NCBI GenBank assembly: GCA_004154925.1 | Contig: QJNS01000131.1 | Coordinates: 124,001 to 188,000, forward strand | Length of the DNA stretch: 64,000 nt | DNA from: Monosporascus cannonballus | Taxonomy: Eukaryota > Ascomycota > Sordariomycetes > Xylariales | Direction of reading: 5' to 3' | In this document: positions 35,140-49,760 of the stretch, piece after piece | Layout: the number at the start of each line of letters is the position of its first letter | Numbering within the stretch: position 1 is the first letter of the stretch | Program-made: the position numbers and the translations under genes | The notes under the pieces: model-generated | Databases searched by the model: none | What the model was told of the DNA's origin: nothing | What the model saw: only the letters and a program-made list of their open reading frames with translations

Positions 35140-38100
35140 TTAGCCACAGGTACATAGTCAGACTATATCTTAGCTTGTAACTTTTTAGCTTTTAAATATT
35201 AATAATGTATAAAGTAAATCTATATTATTAATATATTAGTTATTATGCTGATTTAAATAATATTTTATAGAATTATTAATATGCTTAAATATATAAACTA
35301 GTTCGCAGTAACTTAAAGATTATTTTTAATAAAGTAATTTAGTAATTTAATCAAAATTATTTTAAAGTTTTAATATATTTTAATCTATTATATTAATTGC
35401 ATAATAAATTATCTTATAAAATATTATATAAGAATTGCGCTCTATTACTATGTGAAATTTATATAGAGTTGTTTTAAAAAAGATAAAGGATTTTATTAAG
35501 TATAAAATAATATTGAAATATAATTATTTGTAATAATGCTATCGAAATATGTAATTATTAACATAATTTTTAAGTATTAGAAGTTCGAATGCGAAATATA
35601 ATACGCTTATACATTATAGTATACGTTTCTTCTTTGTATATATTAACTACTTTTTTGTTTTTTTATAAATTACAATATTTTTAAAAGTGATAAAAATTTC
35701 GCTATAATATTTTTCTTACACTAAGTTTAAGTTTTAACAAGTCGTTTAATCTTAATAAAAGAACAATAAAATATATTACTAGTATTTCCTAATAAAAGTA
35801 ATGTAACAATTACAGTTTTTAATAAATAATTATTATTAATACTTAGTCGTTTTTAAGTAAATGTAGTAAATATTAAACTTAAACGTAATAATTCTTTTCA
35901 TTTATTGCGAGTAAGATTATATGAATTATTTCCATTTTTATATATATATTTACTAAAAGCTAATATTGAGTATTTTAGAAAACTTAAGCGTTTATTAGTA
36001 CTCGCTGTATAAGAAATCTCACAGTTATATAATATTGTAAAATAAATGTTTTTAACGCTATATATAAGCTTAATTTAATATTATAGTTATTTAAATCGCG
36101 TTTTATTAAAAACAATTATAATTTATGTAAATTACTTAAAATAAGTCGACAAAACAGTATTTAACATATTTTTTTAAAAAAAGGTTAAACGAAATAAGAC
36201 AAGGTTTAAATAATACCGATACGTTTTTAAAAAACTTATTTTTAATTTCTTATTAAAACAAAGTGTTATAAAAATAGAGATTTTTGTCTTAAGAAAAACT
36301 TCTTTTAAAGCTTAATATAGACTCGTAACGGCTAAATATCGGCTAAGGCTTTTAACCTTTCTAAGTGAATTAAGTAATCTAGATAATCTAGAACCAGATT
36401 ATATAAATTATATAAATCTATGATATAGTCATTTTAAAAAGAAGAAATATATAATAATCTCGTTTAATATATAAATAGCCGCTTATTAAATGTCGCTTTT
36501 AATTAATAATTTAAAGTTTTATTGAAGGTATCATGTTTTAATAAAGAGAAAAATTTGTAGATTATTTTTATCTTATTATTACTTATAAAAAATAACTGTT
36601 TTTGAGTATTTTCTATATTTCTACATAAATATATAATAGATTTGTTCGATATTAATAATTTTCCAATTAGTAACTAACGAATAATTCCCGGCCTAATTAT
36701 ATATAAGTTATTAAAAATTCAATTAAAGAGATATTATAAAATGATATTTAAAAATAAAATATTAATTGGATTTTAATTATTAGCTAATAAACCTTTATTA
36801 ATTAAATTACACGATTTTCTTCACTAAAAAGATATCGCGATTAATGGATAATATAACACATTTTATTACTTAATTTTTAAAAAGCTTTTTTTAATAACTA
36901 TTTAGTTTCATAAATAATACTATTAAAATTGAAGAATTTAAAATTAAAATGATTAAGAAAAACTACTAAAGCGAAATAAAAGAGCAAAAAAAAACATTAT
37001 GTTTCATACAAAACTAAATATTATAATAATAAAAATTCAAGCTTTAAATAAAACACCAAATTTACTTAATAACGAAATATCTTAACTTTATTATTATTTA
37101 GTATATATTAATTGCACAAAAACACAAATTTGGTTTTTAATTATTATAAATATTAAACGTTAAAAGCTATAAATAACTTATTTAAAGCCTTAAAATATAT
37201 TTCCAGATATAAAAGAAATTTTAGTTTAGGCTAGATTTTATCTTAAATTTTATTAAAGTTTTTTAATAGAAAATCACTAGAAATTGACGGTTATTTTACA
37301 ATTATTCGCGGAAAATATTATAATTCGAACATATTATAGAAAATTGCTTACCAAATTACTTTCACAATTTTTCGAATATAATTAACTATATCTTTAGCAG
37401 ATATGGGCACTTTAAGAAAATATACGAATATTATTTAAAAATCTAAATAAGAAACAGCACGTTATTAAACAATTTTATCTTTTTTGCTAAATTAAATTAA
37501 CATCCAAATATACAATAAATCTTACTTATTTAACCATAATATAGAACATGATAAAAATATATTATGTTATCTTTTTTATAACGGCATAAGTTTAAAGTAA
37601 AAAATAAATTATATATGGAATTTAAGATTAGGTTTTTTGCGATATATATTAACAAAGCTATTATTGCTAATAAACGTACTTTTAATCAATACTTCGAGAA
37701 AGAAATTAGTAAACAAAAGGACAATAAAAAAGCTAGTAGCCGAATTAAAAAAAAGTAAACCTTAAAACACAAATTAAATAAAAAAACATTTTAATTTTAG
37801 CAAAATGGGCCATTTAATAAGCAAATACCATTCTTCTAATAAAAAAAGGTCTAAAGAAATAAAATATTTTTAATTCTAAAAAAGGCTAAAACGGTTAAAT
37901 ACGAAACAAACGACAAAAAAAAGAGAAAAAAGTGAATTCGATTTTCATTTAGTCAAGATTTATTACTATAACTATTTATATCTAGAATAATATCTTAAAA
38001 ACTAGAATTATTTTATATATTAGAATTTTAAGATTAAAACTTGTAAATATTATCTTAAATAAACAGCTTTTAGAATAACTATAAAGCTAAAATATTTTTA

Positions 38101-39034
38101 CTTTTTCGATATATAAAATACGAAATATACAACAAGTACGGCCAGTTTTAGCCAGATGTTAATAATTATAAATAAATATCATCTAAGTTTTCTAAATTTC
38201 TTAAATAGATTATATATTTTTAAAACAACACTTAATCGAAAGCTTATAATTTACTGTATTTTATAATGTGTTTCGATGCTAATTACTTAATTTACTAATA
38301 CGTCCAGAAAATAATCACTTTTGAACTAAATAAAACAACTGAAGGCTTATAGAACTAAACGATAAATATAAACTATAAAACTTTTCTAATAACAAGAATA
38401 TCACAAATCTTATATCTCGAATTAAAGCAAAGTTAAAAAACTATATCGTAAGAGTATTTATATTATTTTCGAACATTATATGCCTAATTTAAATTTCTAA
38501 ATATAAAAACGAAATTGTAAAACTTCTATCCTTTAGAATTTTAATTCCGAAAATATAAAACAAAATTTGTATCAAAAAAGTAGTACCTATCAAATGGGAA
38601 TAAAAAGAATATTATATAAATATATTGTTAAGTACTCCGAAAAAAGGTGATATCATAAATATATAACGTTAATTAGAAACGTTAAAAGCTTTTTAATTAA
38701 GATATGAGAAACTTATAATTATAAAAACTTATAAAAAGTTCAAAAATATGTAGTTAAATTAAAATTTAAATTAATTATAAAAAGAAAAATAAAATTATTT
38801 TACTAATAATACTAAAAACATATTAAATTTCATAACCATATAAAATAAATTTTTATATATTACTATTAATAAAGAAAAGTTTATCTAAGTACGAAAATAA
38901 ATAAGTAGTTTAAAAAGCCTAAGATGCTTTTTAATTAAATTTAAAATATTAGAACTGAGTTTTACAAAACGTAACGAAAATTTCAAATTACGATATTAAT
39001 TTAAAATTATTTTAAATAGTTAAAGATTTTTCTA
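35140..39034. other. Old AT-rich repeat block, left part
   Basis: About 3.9 kb of AT-rich DNA with frequent stops. Here CpA and TpG are not depleted and CpG is less frequent than in elements A-D, so it looks older or differently mutated. Part of it (about 36,230-36,620) resembles 56,780-57,130. A Lys-rich frame near 37,640-37,920 hints at a former coding region, but no family can be named. Confidence 0.5.
36230..36620 (+). repeat. Diverged dispersed repeat, copy 1
   Basis: Shares scattered blocks with 56,780-57,130 in the same orientation, for example a segment around AGATTATATAAATTA..TAAATCTATGATATA and a later ATAAATAGCCG / ATAAATAACCA block. Similarity is interrupted, and the element class is unknown. 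Confidence 0.5.
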
Positions 39035-39039
39035 AAATA
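39035..39039. repeat. Candidate left TSD of copia D (AAATA)
   Basis: AAATA recurs at 51812-51816 just after the right LTR. The motif is low-complexity, so the match is supportive rather than conclusive. Confidence 0.5.
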
Positions 39040-39255
39040 TCAGTCGGCAGTTGGGTGCTTCAGATGCCTACGGCTGGCGCTTTGAAGCAATGCTCTGCAG
39101 CCTGAGACGGCGTTTGCCTAGGGACCACCATTTGTACAAATAGGACATATATGTAAGGACGGTACGCCCCAGACTTTTTTAATCTTTCCTAGTATAGATT
39201 AGTAAGGTATTATTAGTTTCCTATATTTAATTATTGTAATTACTGATATAATAAT
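39040..39255 (+). repeat. 5' LTR of copia D
   Basis: Aligns with 51599-51811 through CCTACGGCTGGCGCTTT, TTTGTACAAATAGGAC and CTTTCCTAG. The GC-rich core is largely spared of mutation. The outer edge has a 2-bp irregularity (TCAGTCGGC against TATCGGC), so the first base is uncertain. Confidence 0.8.
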
Positions 39256-42200
39256 ATTTTTTAGTTTTTGGCAACCATAATACGTTAAATAAAGTGATTA
39301 TTTATAGGTTAAGTTAATAAAAGGAATACAAAATTTAAAAGAAAAATGTTTAATTAACGATTCGAAAAAAAGTTAAATAATAATTAACGATAGCGAATAA
39401 GACCCTTATTGCATAAAGTAACGTATTTGATCTTTTTTTTTTCTTAACGAAAAACCTTCGACAATTAGGAGAAATAATACTTTAATAATGGTAAAGTGGA
39501 AAAATAAAACCGTATATTAAGTGTGGCGGTAGGAAAAGAACTTGCTTTCGGGACGTTTTTAAAAGAAAACGTTTTACTGTTTTAATTATAGTAATAATTT
39601 AAAAAAACAATATAAAACCTTTATCTAAAATTAACAGCCCGAAAATAACTTAAATAGATTTTATATGTTTTTCGGTATTAATATTAATAAGATTAAATAA
39701 AACGTTAAGATACGGAAAAATACGTATTAATACGTTAAATATAAGGTAAAAAAATTAAGATTTTAAAACGCGAAAAACATTAATATTATAAAGCGAATAA
39801 ATAGCGTTATAGAACAATTATTAAATATACCTTAATTTAAGGGTAATTTTATAATTATAAAAAGCCGGAACGTTATTATTTTCGTCCTAATCGAAAAAAT
39901 CGTAAAATTTGAAAAATTTGCGGAAAGCGTTATAAAGCATTAAACCTATTAAGCTAGGTAACTTAAACGAAGTATTTATCGCAATAAAAAGCGATGTAAA
40001 AAGTTAACCCTTTAAAAAAACGAAACGTAATTAAAAAGATGGTTTACTAAAAAGTTAAATACCTTAAAAAAGCAAAAAACGCTAGAAAAAAGTTATTTAA
40101 AAATAAAGGTATAATACGTAATAACTCCGATAATTTAAATAATTTATTATTATTATTTTCGGATTCGTTTAAAGGTTATTTGGAACGACGAAAATATCGT
40201 AACGGTTCCCTTAATAATTTAAATAACTTTAGCGAATTAGGTATTATCTTAAAAAATAAAAAAGAATTCCAAAAGGTTTAATAACGGAAATAAAGCAAAA
40301 TTACGTTAAAAACGTTTCGATTTTACCTTAAACAAAAAACCCCACTTATTAGATTTGGCGAATTAAAAACTTTAAAATAATGTTTTTACTTTAACCTTTA
40401 AAAAATTAATTATAAAGACGAAATAAAGCTAAAATAATTGGATTAATTACGCCTTATAAAGGTTATTATTAAGATTTGCCAAAGACATTTTTAAAATTAA
40501 TTACAAATATCAAAAAAGGTACGAAAATATTAAGGACCTTTAGGAAGACTTACACCGCCATAAATAAAACTAGGTAAAAGTCCTTTTGGAAAAAAATTAG
40601 CAAAGTTATTTACGATACAAAAAACTCAGTATAATTTATTATTAAATTTCAGAAACTTTTTTGCAAAATAAAAAGCTATAATATATAACTTGGACCGGAA
40701 AAATAAATTATTATATTCTTTATTGCTATAAAGGATTAAGCCGGCAGCTAGTACAAAACCGTTTAATCGGTATTAAAGTAAACGGATTATTTTTTTTCTA
40801 GCAGTTAATTAATAACTTTAATAATAAATTCTATAATTATATTAATAATAAAAAAACGGAAAAGCCCATAACGCCCAAAAGAGTAAGGGCAAAAATGATA
40901 ATAATTCCAAAAATAAAAATCCGCATAAAACAAAAATAAAAAGCCTTTTTACTTTAATTATAGAAAATACGGTTATATGGTAAAGAATTACCTTAAATCG
41001 CAAAAAGAACGGAAAAATAACAGGGAAAAAAACGCGTAAATAAAGTTAAAATAATAATAACGGCTAAAATAATAATAATAATAACTTTCGCAATATTCGT
41101 AATAGCGGTTAAAGCAAAAAGTAATTTATCCTTGAAAGTTTTAAGGACTTATACCGATTAAACGGAAAAACTTTTAACGTTTATGTTAAAAAATAACAGT
41201 TTTAAGACTTTATATAATAATACGACGAAATAATACAATAAAAATCTAAAAGGGCTATATTAAGTATAAGCCTTAAATTATAAACAACCGAAAACCCTAA
41301 ACTTTAAACAGCTAAACGCATTAAACTCTAAGTAGTTAATTGCCTTAAAGCAATTAAAACAATAGTTATAAGTAATACCATATTTTTGTACGTATATTTT
41401 TCCTTAAAAAATAATCGAAATAAATTATTTTAGAATTCGAGAGCAAAGGTTAATATTACGAATAATATTAACGACTTTAAAAAAACATTATATTAAATAT
41501 TAAGTTTAAATAAGTTCAAATTATAATAAAAAGCGGACTAATAATTAGTATTTTCATCGGTATTATTAAATATTTTTTAAAAGGCCTTGATGGAAAAAAT
41601 AACAAAATTATAATAAGATATATATTATATATTAAGGAATTTTTTATTAAAAGTATTTTCCGGGAAGATATTTTATATATAAAAGGGTTACCTAAATTAT
41701 AACGCCTTAATTAATCTTATTAGGACCTAATTCATAATAATTAACATTTTGTAAAAAAACATTTTTATAATTTTATAAGAAATAAAAACCTATCGTCAAG
41801 GTTTTAATAATAAACGAAAACGATTAATAAAAATACGCGTTAAAAAAGGCATTCGGTAAGAAAAATAACGGTAACCTAATTAATAACTTAAAAAAAGCTC
41901 TTAGAGGAATTTTTAAAAACGGAAAAGTTTTTATAATAGAAATAATTATAAAGAAAATTATTTTCTAGTATCGCCGCCCTTGCCACCCCAGTATTAAACG
42001 ATTAATTTGAATTATTAAAAGGTTTACGGGAATAAATTTGGAACTTAAAAATATAAACATTATCCGTTATATAGCTTATATACGAAATAAAAATACGGAA
42101 AATCTCGTTTATAAACCCCTAAAAATAAGGATAATACGTAAAAAAAATTATTTGGTACGACGTAAGCTTGGTAAAATCCGTTAATATTAAAAATAACAGC

Positions 42201-43503
42201 TATTTTGGATTTATTATAAACGATTTATTACGTTATAAGAAATATTATTGACTTAAGACTAAGAACGAAATATAATAATATTTATATATGTATATTACGT
42301 AAATAATTAAGCATTTAAAGGCGTTAAATACAAGGAAAAAAATATAGATTTTACGGCTTAACAGTAACAGGAAGTTCGGCATAATAATTATTAAAAACCT
42401 TTGCGTTATATAAAGTATTAAATTAGCAATTTCCAATTTACATAATTAATATTAAAATAAAATTATAAAATATGGTATTTAATTTTTTTAAAACGAAACG
42501 AGTATAATTTCCGTATAAATAAAAATATTTATATACTTTTAAAACCTTATAATAAAAGTTATAACTTATACAATTAACAAGATAAAACAGTTAATTATAA
42601 AAAATATAATATTTATTGAATACTTTAAAAACGTATTCAACCTTAAACCGAAATAGTTGTATAAGCCAGATAATAGTTACTTTCGTATCCTTAATAATAG
42701 ATATATAGTTTTAATTAATACGAATTATATGATTAAATTAAAAAAACTAGTAGCTCGAAAAGTAAAAAAATATTGCTAAAATATTAAAGAATATATAATT
42801 ATAAGGTTTAATTATTAAAGGGCGGCAAATTATTAATAATATTATATATTATTATTTATACAAATTTAAAAAAAACTTAAGTAATCCCCTAACCCCAAAG
42901 ATATTATTTAATTATTTCCGTAACCCGTACAAAAACGTTTAAAATACCGTCAGAAATAAGGTATCGGAATAATAAATAAAACTAATAAGGTTATTTTAAG
43001 AGATAATAGTAATTAGGAAACGAAATAAATAAAACATAAAAACCGATATCCAAAAAAATAATCCCTAATTTATACACCTTAAAAACCCTAAACGAAACCT
43101 CGGAGTTCCTACGCGAATTAAAGTTAGCTTTAACCTAAAAGGGCGACGAAAAAAACGATTATAATATATATACTTTTTATTTCCACCTTAATAACAACCT
43201 TAATAACGAAATTTACAGATTATTTGCAGTAAATAACGGTCCATATTTAAAAAAAGTTATAAACAGCCTAAAACTAAAAATATAGCTTAAAACGATTTTT
43301 ACGAAGATTAAAAAGAAATTTTCGTACGGAATTTTTAAGTTTATACTTTTTGGCGAAAAAGCTTATAGATACCTCATGGATATTAAATAAGTATTAAAAA
43401 AATATACGTTTACGAGAAAACTAAAATAGTACAAGGCCCGTATTTACGCGAAAAAGTTTACTTAACAAAAAGAAATAAATTGTAACGAAATTATAGCTAA
43501 TAT
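39256..43503 (+). pseudogene. Degraded gag, integrase part of copia D
   Basis: The gag zinc knuckle at 40950-40991 keeps the x2-x4-x4 spacing, but all four metal ligands (Cys, Cys, His, Cys) read as Tyr. A GAG-pre-integrase domain at about 41,970-42,010 reads stop-Y-R-R-x-C-HPSIKRL, from a W-H-R-R-L-G-HPS motif. Integrase should follow at about 42,050-42,750, with the RT start near 43,000-43,500, where gypsy C has inserted. Gag occupies roughly 39,300-41,100. Confidence 0.75.
40950..40991 (+). other. Zinc knuckle of copia D with all four ligands changed to Tyr
   Basis: Fourteen codons spaced as CX2CX4HX4C. The ligand codons are TAC, TAT, TAT and TAC at 40950, 40959, 40974 and 40989. Each arises from TGY or CAY by one transition, and the intervening codons (F-N, K-Y-G, M-V-K) still fit a retroviral-type knuckle. 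Confidence 0.8.
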
Positions 43504-43508
43504 TATAA
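43504..43508. repeat. Left TSD of gypsy C (TATAA)
   Basis: TATAA is repeated exactly at 50160-50164, right of the other LTR, giving an unbroken 5-bp target duplication. Confidence 0.85.
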
Positions 43509-43907
43509 TGTGACGGCCTATTCGGTTTAACTAACTATTAAACCTTAAGTCGACGGGTTTATGTTAGCAGAAGTATCGTAGGAATCTAAGCAATAGATAT
43601 CGGAAAATGTTACATCTTTTAATACCGAGAATGCCTTATTGCAAATAATTAATATTGATAAGTATTGCAAGCTAAAGCTATCTAAATTATGGAATTAATA
43701 AGCGTATATATCTTTATTTCGTTAGCTGGATCATTATTAATAAGTTAGTGATCCGGCTTATTAGCTTACTATTAGTAAGTTGATGATCTGGCTTATTGGC
43801 TTATTATCAGTAAGTTAGTGATCCATTACGTAACCTAATTTACATAGTTTTCTTGGCCTTTTTTACTACCACCGTTTTTGGAGGCCGTAACTTGTTAGGT
43901 CGTAATA
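43509..43907 (-). repeat. 3' LTR of gypsy C, 399 bp
   Basis: Begins TGTGACGGCC and ends GGTCGTAATA on the plus strand. It contains about three copies of the ~35-bp unit with GTTAGTGATCCGGCTTATT (43,725-43,830). Confidence 0.9.
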
Positions 43908-46900
43908 TAATCTCCCCTTTTCCAAAATCTTGCGCTTAAGATTTCTTTTTTTGGTAAATCTTTTCTTTATACCTTTAATATATTTTCCGGTATATCCAAA
44001 CGTTATTTTCGCAAATCCGAATAACGACTTGCCCTAGCTAATTTAATTAAATTTGAAAATTTTAACGCGATACCTTATTTTTTTTATTCGATAATTAAAT
44101 TGCCAAATAATAGATAGGGTTTTTCGTTATAAAAAATGTATCCGTCGAAATTGTTCGTATAACGGAATAAAAATCCCTATTTCCATAATTAATCGCCATA
44201 TCGCAAAATCAAAAAGGTTTAAAAAAAAAACTAACGGCCGAAAATTCATTGTCCGAAGCTTTTACGCGTCTTTTTCGCATACGTTATTAACGTTAGTACT
44301 ATCAATTTTAAGGTACGAAATTTATTAATCGTACCCTTTAATCCTTAAATAATTTTAACAACTTTACGCAATTAAAATCGGAATCCGTAATTAAGGTTTA
44401 AGCTTTAAAAAAGATAAATATTATTAATTAAAATACGGTAAACCAAAAGCTTTTTTTCTTAAATCTTATAAATTAAAATGCCATTATTTCTGGTAGTTCT
44501 GCCGTTACTAATAAAAATTCTTTAATAGGCGCTAGGCGCCAATAAGATTCTTGGCGGGTTCCCAGGTATTTTCGGAACCTGGGTGTTTTTTTCATTTAAT
44601 TAGGTACTAGGTAAATTTATTTTGTTTTCGTATATCGAAAATTTTTTCCACCTCGTATACTTATTTGTCCTCCATTTCCATATCGTTATATACCGTATGT
44701 ATTTTGATTATATTTGTTGTTAACTTAAATAAGGAAATATAAAAAATTAAATAAAATTTAACTTTTGGTAAAAATTTTAATTAATAATTATTTTTTAAAA
44801 TCTTTTTAGTAATTTTATATAAACCGATATATTTAAAATCGAAATTTTTTTAGGTCGTTTTATTTAAATATGTTTGGTAATAAGAAAAATTATTTCTTTT
44901 TTTTTTTTCGAAAATTAATCTTTTTAACTTTTTTTAATTATAATATTTATTTATTTAATTTCCTACGAATTTTAATTCCCTTTTTATCTTTTAATGCAAT
45001 TATCGTAATTACTTTAATATAAAGATTATTTTAGCATTAATTAAACCATTATTACGTATTTTTTATAAACTTTTAAAATAAAACCAAAATTTGCGTTTGC
45101 AGATATTATCTTAATATTTTCGTAATAATTAATATTATAAATAAATTTCTAAAATTTGATTTATTTGTTTTATTTATTTATCTGTTTATAATTTAAACCG
45201 ATTTATATTATAAAGCCTTATTAAAATTTAAATACGAATATATATTTTTTATTTAATATAATTTCTATTAATAATCCATATATGTTAAAAATGTATTTAA
45301 AAAATATATATATTAATTGTTCGGCGTTTATATCCTTATAATATAGTAAGAAATAGGAAAACTTCGTAAATCTAGCGATGATTACGAAAATGCTATCGTA
45401 ATGTATTCCCGTAATTAGATTTTTTGATATAAAAAGCTTAGTAATAAAGTCGAATATAACTAAATACCATAATTATTTTATAATTTATAATAGCTATAAT
45501 TTTCCGTATGGCTTATATCGTTAAGCTTTTGCTTTAACGTAAATATCGTATTGTCGTATAATTTTTTATATTGTTAAATTTAATTTAAAAAATATATATA
45601 CGTCGAAATTACTTTAAGGTTTTATAAATTTCTGGATATCCATATAATTAAGATTCGTATATCTTTCGTACTAAATTTCTCTAATATTTTTCTAGAATTT
45701 GCATTTTGTTCGTTTTTTAGTTTTCTAGAAAACTGTTATTATATTATTTAATTTCTTAATATATGTTGCTGGGTATTACCTAAATCGTCGCAATTTGTTA
45801 TGGGAGTAAATGTTTTTTATAATAATATCAAAAATTATATAGCTAATTTTAATTAATCGTTTTTCGAAATTTAATCGCTTATTTAAAATATTTGTTTTGC
45901 CGTTTTCTAATCCTTTTTTATAGATAATAACGAAATCGAAGTTCGTTAATTCTTTTGCATATCGAAATTATCGTTTTATAAATTCCCTGGTCGTAATAAA
46001 TCGGGTAAGATTTTAATAATCCGTATAAACTTTAACTTAGTACAAATTTCCCTTTAGGAAATGCCTAAACTTTCGAAATGCCATAATAATAACCATAAAT
46101 TCCTTATTTAAAATACCGTAATTAACTTAGGTTCTTTTTAATTTGTACGAAAAAAATATAATAAGGTATAATTTGCCTTAATTATTTCGTTATTCGATTA
46201 TTACGTTTAACGCGTAATCCGAAATATCGGTTTTTAGCTTAAGGGGGCGGTTTAGATTATACATAATTAATATTAATTTGTTAATAATCGTATTTTTAAT
46301 ATCCTGAAATTTTTTTTCCGTATTTAGCGTTTATTTAAATTCCTTTATTTTCATAAGGTTTATTAGGAATATAGTAATTTTATTAAAGTTTCGGATAAAC
46401 TTCTTATAATAATTGGCGGATCCAAGAAATATCTATACCTTTTTGACCATGGTTGGCGTTTGCTATTTTATGATTATAACGATTTTTTTAAGGTTTATCC
46501 TAATATATCTTGGGATAATAATATGTTCCAGATATTTTATTTCTTATATATGGAATTAATTTTTTTCTGCGTTAATAAATAATTTTACGTTTTATAAAAC
46601 TTAAAAAACTTTATAAACGTATCCTGCGTATGTTTTTTCTGTTTCCGAAAAAATAAAAATGTCGTTAAGATAGCAAATAACGAAAATATCAAAGTATTTT
46701 TATAATACATGGTTTATTATCCGCTAAAAAGTTACTGGTACGTTCGTAAATCCCATTATTATAACCAAATACTTAAATAATCCGTATTTCGTTTTAAAAG
46801 TTATTTTTTATTCGTATCCTTTTTTAATTTTAATAAGGTTATATTTATTTTTAAAATCGAATATTATAAATTATTTGGTTCCGTAAAATTAATTTTTTAT

Positions 46901-49760
46901 TTTTATAATTAAGGGTAGTAATGTTCGATCTTTAATAATAATATTATTTAATTATTAATAATTAATTATAAGTCGTAATTTCCAATTTTTCTTTGGTACG
47001 AAAAATATAAGATATCCTGTTGGTAATTTTAAAGGTTAAATCTATCTTTTTTGTAACCGATTTTCTAGGTATTTTTTAAAAGTGCATAATTTATTTTTAT
47101 TAAGGTTATAAATAAGGTAAAACTTTGTCAAAAATCTTTTTTTAAAAATTATCTTATAATTTTATTCTTTATATTTTAATAATTTCGTATTAAGCTTTTT
47201 TTAAAAAGTTGCTTATATCTATGGTATTATAATAATACATTAATTAGATGTTCTAATTCCTGGGGCTGTTATTTCTATTATTTTAAATCGTTATTTAATT
47301 GCTTTAATTTAGTTTTAATAATAATAATAATATGTCGTATTTTTCTTTAATGCCCGTTTTTTTCTTATATTTTATTCTTTTGGATAATAAGATTTTTGTT
47401 ATGTTTTTATGCCTGCATTTGTTATTATTATCGATTAAATATTAAGATCTTAATTTTTTTTATTTATTAATAAGGAATAAAATAAATTTTACCTGGCCAG
47501 TTTTTTTATTAATTAAAACTCCGTATTAACGTATTTATCATAATCCTAAGATTATATTGTAATTTTCAAATAAAACAATATCAAAATTAACTATTTAATA
47601 TTATCCTTAAACAAAAATCTCGAAATAATTAATTTCGCGTATAATTTTTCCGTTATCGTAAATAAATTCTTAACTTTCGGTATTCGTCGTTATATAAAGT
47701 TTTAATTTATATCTTTATGGTAATTTAAACTTATTAACCATATTTGGTATAATATAATTTTCGTTTAAAGTTTCATAATTTATTATTACAGTATATTAGT
47801 ATATTCCGATTTATATATCCAAAATAATAAAATCGTTAATATTTTTATTGTTACGTTTAAAACCTTTTTTAAGAATTTCTTTTAATTTCTTTAAATTTCG
47901 TTATCCTGCAACCTTTTTATAAGCAACCTTTTTTTTAAATTTTTATTCGAATTTATTAAACCTTATTTATGTTTTTTTATTTAATGCGTTAAGCTGTTAT
48001 ATCTGTCGTTATTGTCGGCGTATTATTTCTTCGAACCGTATTAATTATTTTTAAATTTTTTATAATTTTTTTTCTTTATCGAATAAATTATTTTTTTATA
48101 TTTACGATTGCATCTTATTATACGTCGTCCTAATTATTGTTCCGAAAATCTTTTGTAAATTAACGTATTTTTTTTTACTAACTTTTGTTTTTGGGGATTT
48201 ATAATAAATGCTAATTAGAAATAAAGGTCCGTAATAACTTTTTAACAATATTTTTTAACCGTACGTTGGATTAATTTTTTTTCCGTTTGGTGGTTATATT
48301 ATCCATAATAATAAAAAGGGTTTTTTTGCAGGCATTACTTTTTTTCGGGCCAACTTTTTGTTTCGACCAGCTGCTAGATATTTCTTGGGGTTCTGGTTCG
48401 AATTTGTCGATACCATTATTCGTTATTTTTGTTATGCCCGGTACGGTTTGAAAAGTTAAATCTCTTATAGTACATACGGATAATTCGTATATAGATATAT
48501 TATTTTTATTTTTTATAATTGGGATATTTTCGTCATTAATAATATATGGCATACATTTTACCATATCGATTGGATATTCTGGAGTAAAATTCTTTTGTCC
48601 AATCCCGGTATTCGTATAATTATCCTTATAGCGTTTCTTATTATGTTCGTAATATTTATTAAGTTAGTTTCCTAGCTTTTTATATCCTTCGTTAAATTTT
48701 TTGTCGTAATAGTCCTTATTAAACCTTTAGTTATAAGTTTGCTATATATTTAATTTGGATTATGTTAATAGTTTTGCTATCGTTTCCTTAATTATTTCTA
48801 GATTATCCTTTCGGTATAGGGGTCCAGTTATTTTGCCGTAACTTTTTGGGTTTTTTGCATTTGTAAACCTTATGTCCTATTTTACCATAATTAAAATATT
48901 TAATTTGGTTTTAATTTTATTTGTAGATAACGCCGAGTTTTATAAGTCTTGGCGCTGTTTCGTAAAAAGTAAAGGGTACATTTTGTTTTTTCTCCTAATT
49001 AAATTTGTTATATCCCGAACGTAAGACATATTATTTTTTTTCCTATCGTTTTTTAAATTATTAATTATTAATCTTAATTATCTTTATAATATATTGATCT
49101 AAGGTAATTAATTATTTAATCCGAATAATTTTATTTTTTATATTATTTTTTAACTTTTTATAAAATATATCGATAAAAATATCGGCTTTATTATTTCTTT
49201 ATCTTACTTTAACCGCGAAATTTTTGAAAATTACGGCGTACTTAAACGCGGATCTTTTTTATCAGAATTGCAAAAAGTATTAAGCCGTTAATCGTTTTTT
49301 ATCCGAATTGCCGAAATTATTACATACTTTATTTTCGAAATTAACATAAAATAAAAAAATTTCGTTAATAAAATCTTTTTTATCCGGTTTTTTTATTTTC
49401 AGGAAATTTCTTATAATAGGTTTAAATTAATTAGCCGCATTTTTTTATTAGGTATATTTTTATTATTAAAACTATATCCGCTAAGTTATTAAGGTCCAGA
49501 AAGCAAAGATAAATTCGTACTTAAATTAAAAAAGGTTAAGGGTTATTTTTCTTATCGTAAAGTTCCGGCTTTTTTGGCTTTATGCAAGCGAAAAAAAGTT
49601 AGACAAATAACGTAACCCTAAATTATCGAACTTTTTTTTCTAATTCCCGAATTTAAGCTTAAAATTGTTAAATAAAGATTTTTTAAACGTTAATCGATAT
49701 TTTAATAATATTAATTATTACTTAAAATTTAACGGTATTATTAAATAAAAGTTTATAACG
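43908..49760 (-). pseudogene. Degraded gag-pol of gypsy C
   Basis: Minus-strand landmarks: a zinc knuckle at 48898-48857 whose first two Cys are Tyr while His and the last Cys remain; a relatively well-kept 97-codon stretch at 48564-48271 between knuckle and protease, matching the equivalent region of element A; and RT at about 47,000-46,350 with YLND (46672-46661) in place of YLDD. RNase H and integrase should follow toward 44,800. The whole is riddled with stops. Confidence 0.8.

Noticed and set aside
35140..39034. Pogo/Fot1 or hAT transposase in the old block
   Set aside because: Lys-rich stretches near 37,640-37,920 were suggestive, but no catalytic motif could be placed in order.
48271..48564. 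97-codon minus-strand frame as a host gene
   Set aside because: It lies between the zinc knuckle and protease of gypsy C and matches the equivalent region of element A, so it is a surviving piece of gag-pol.
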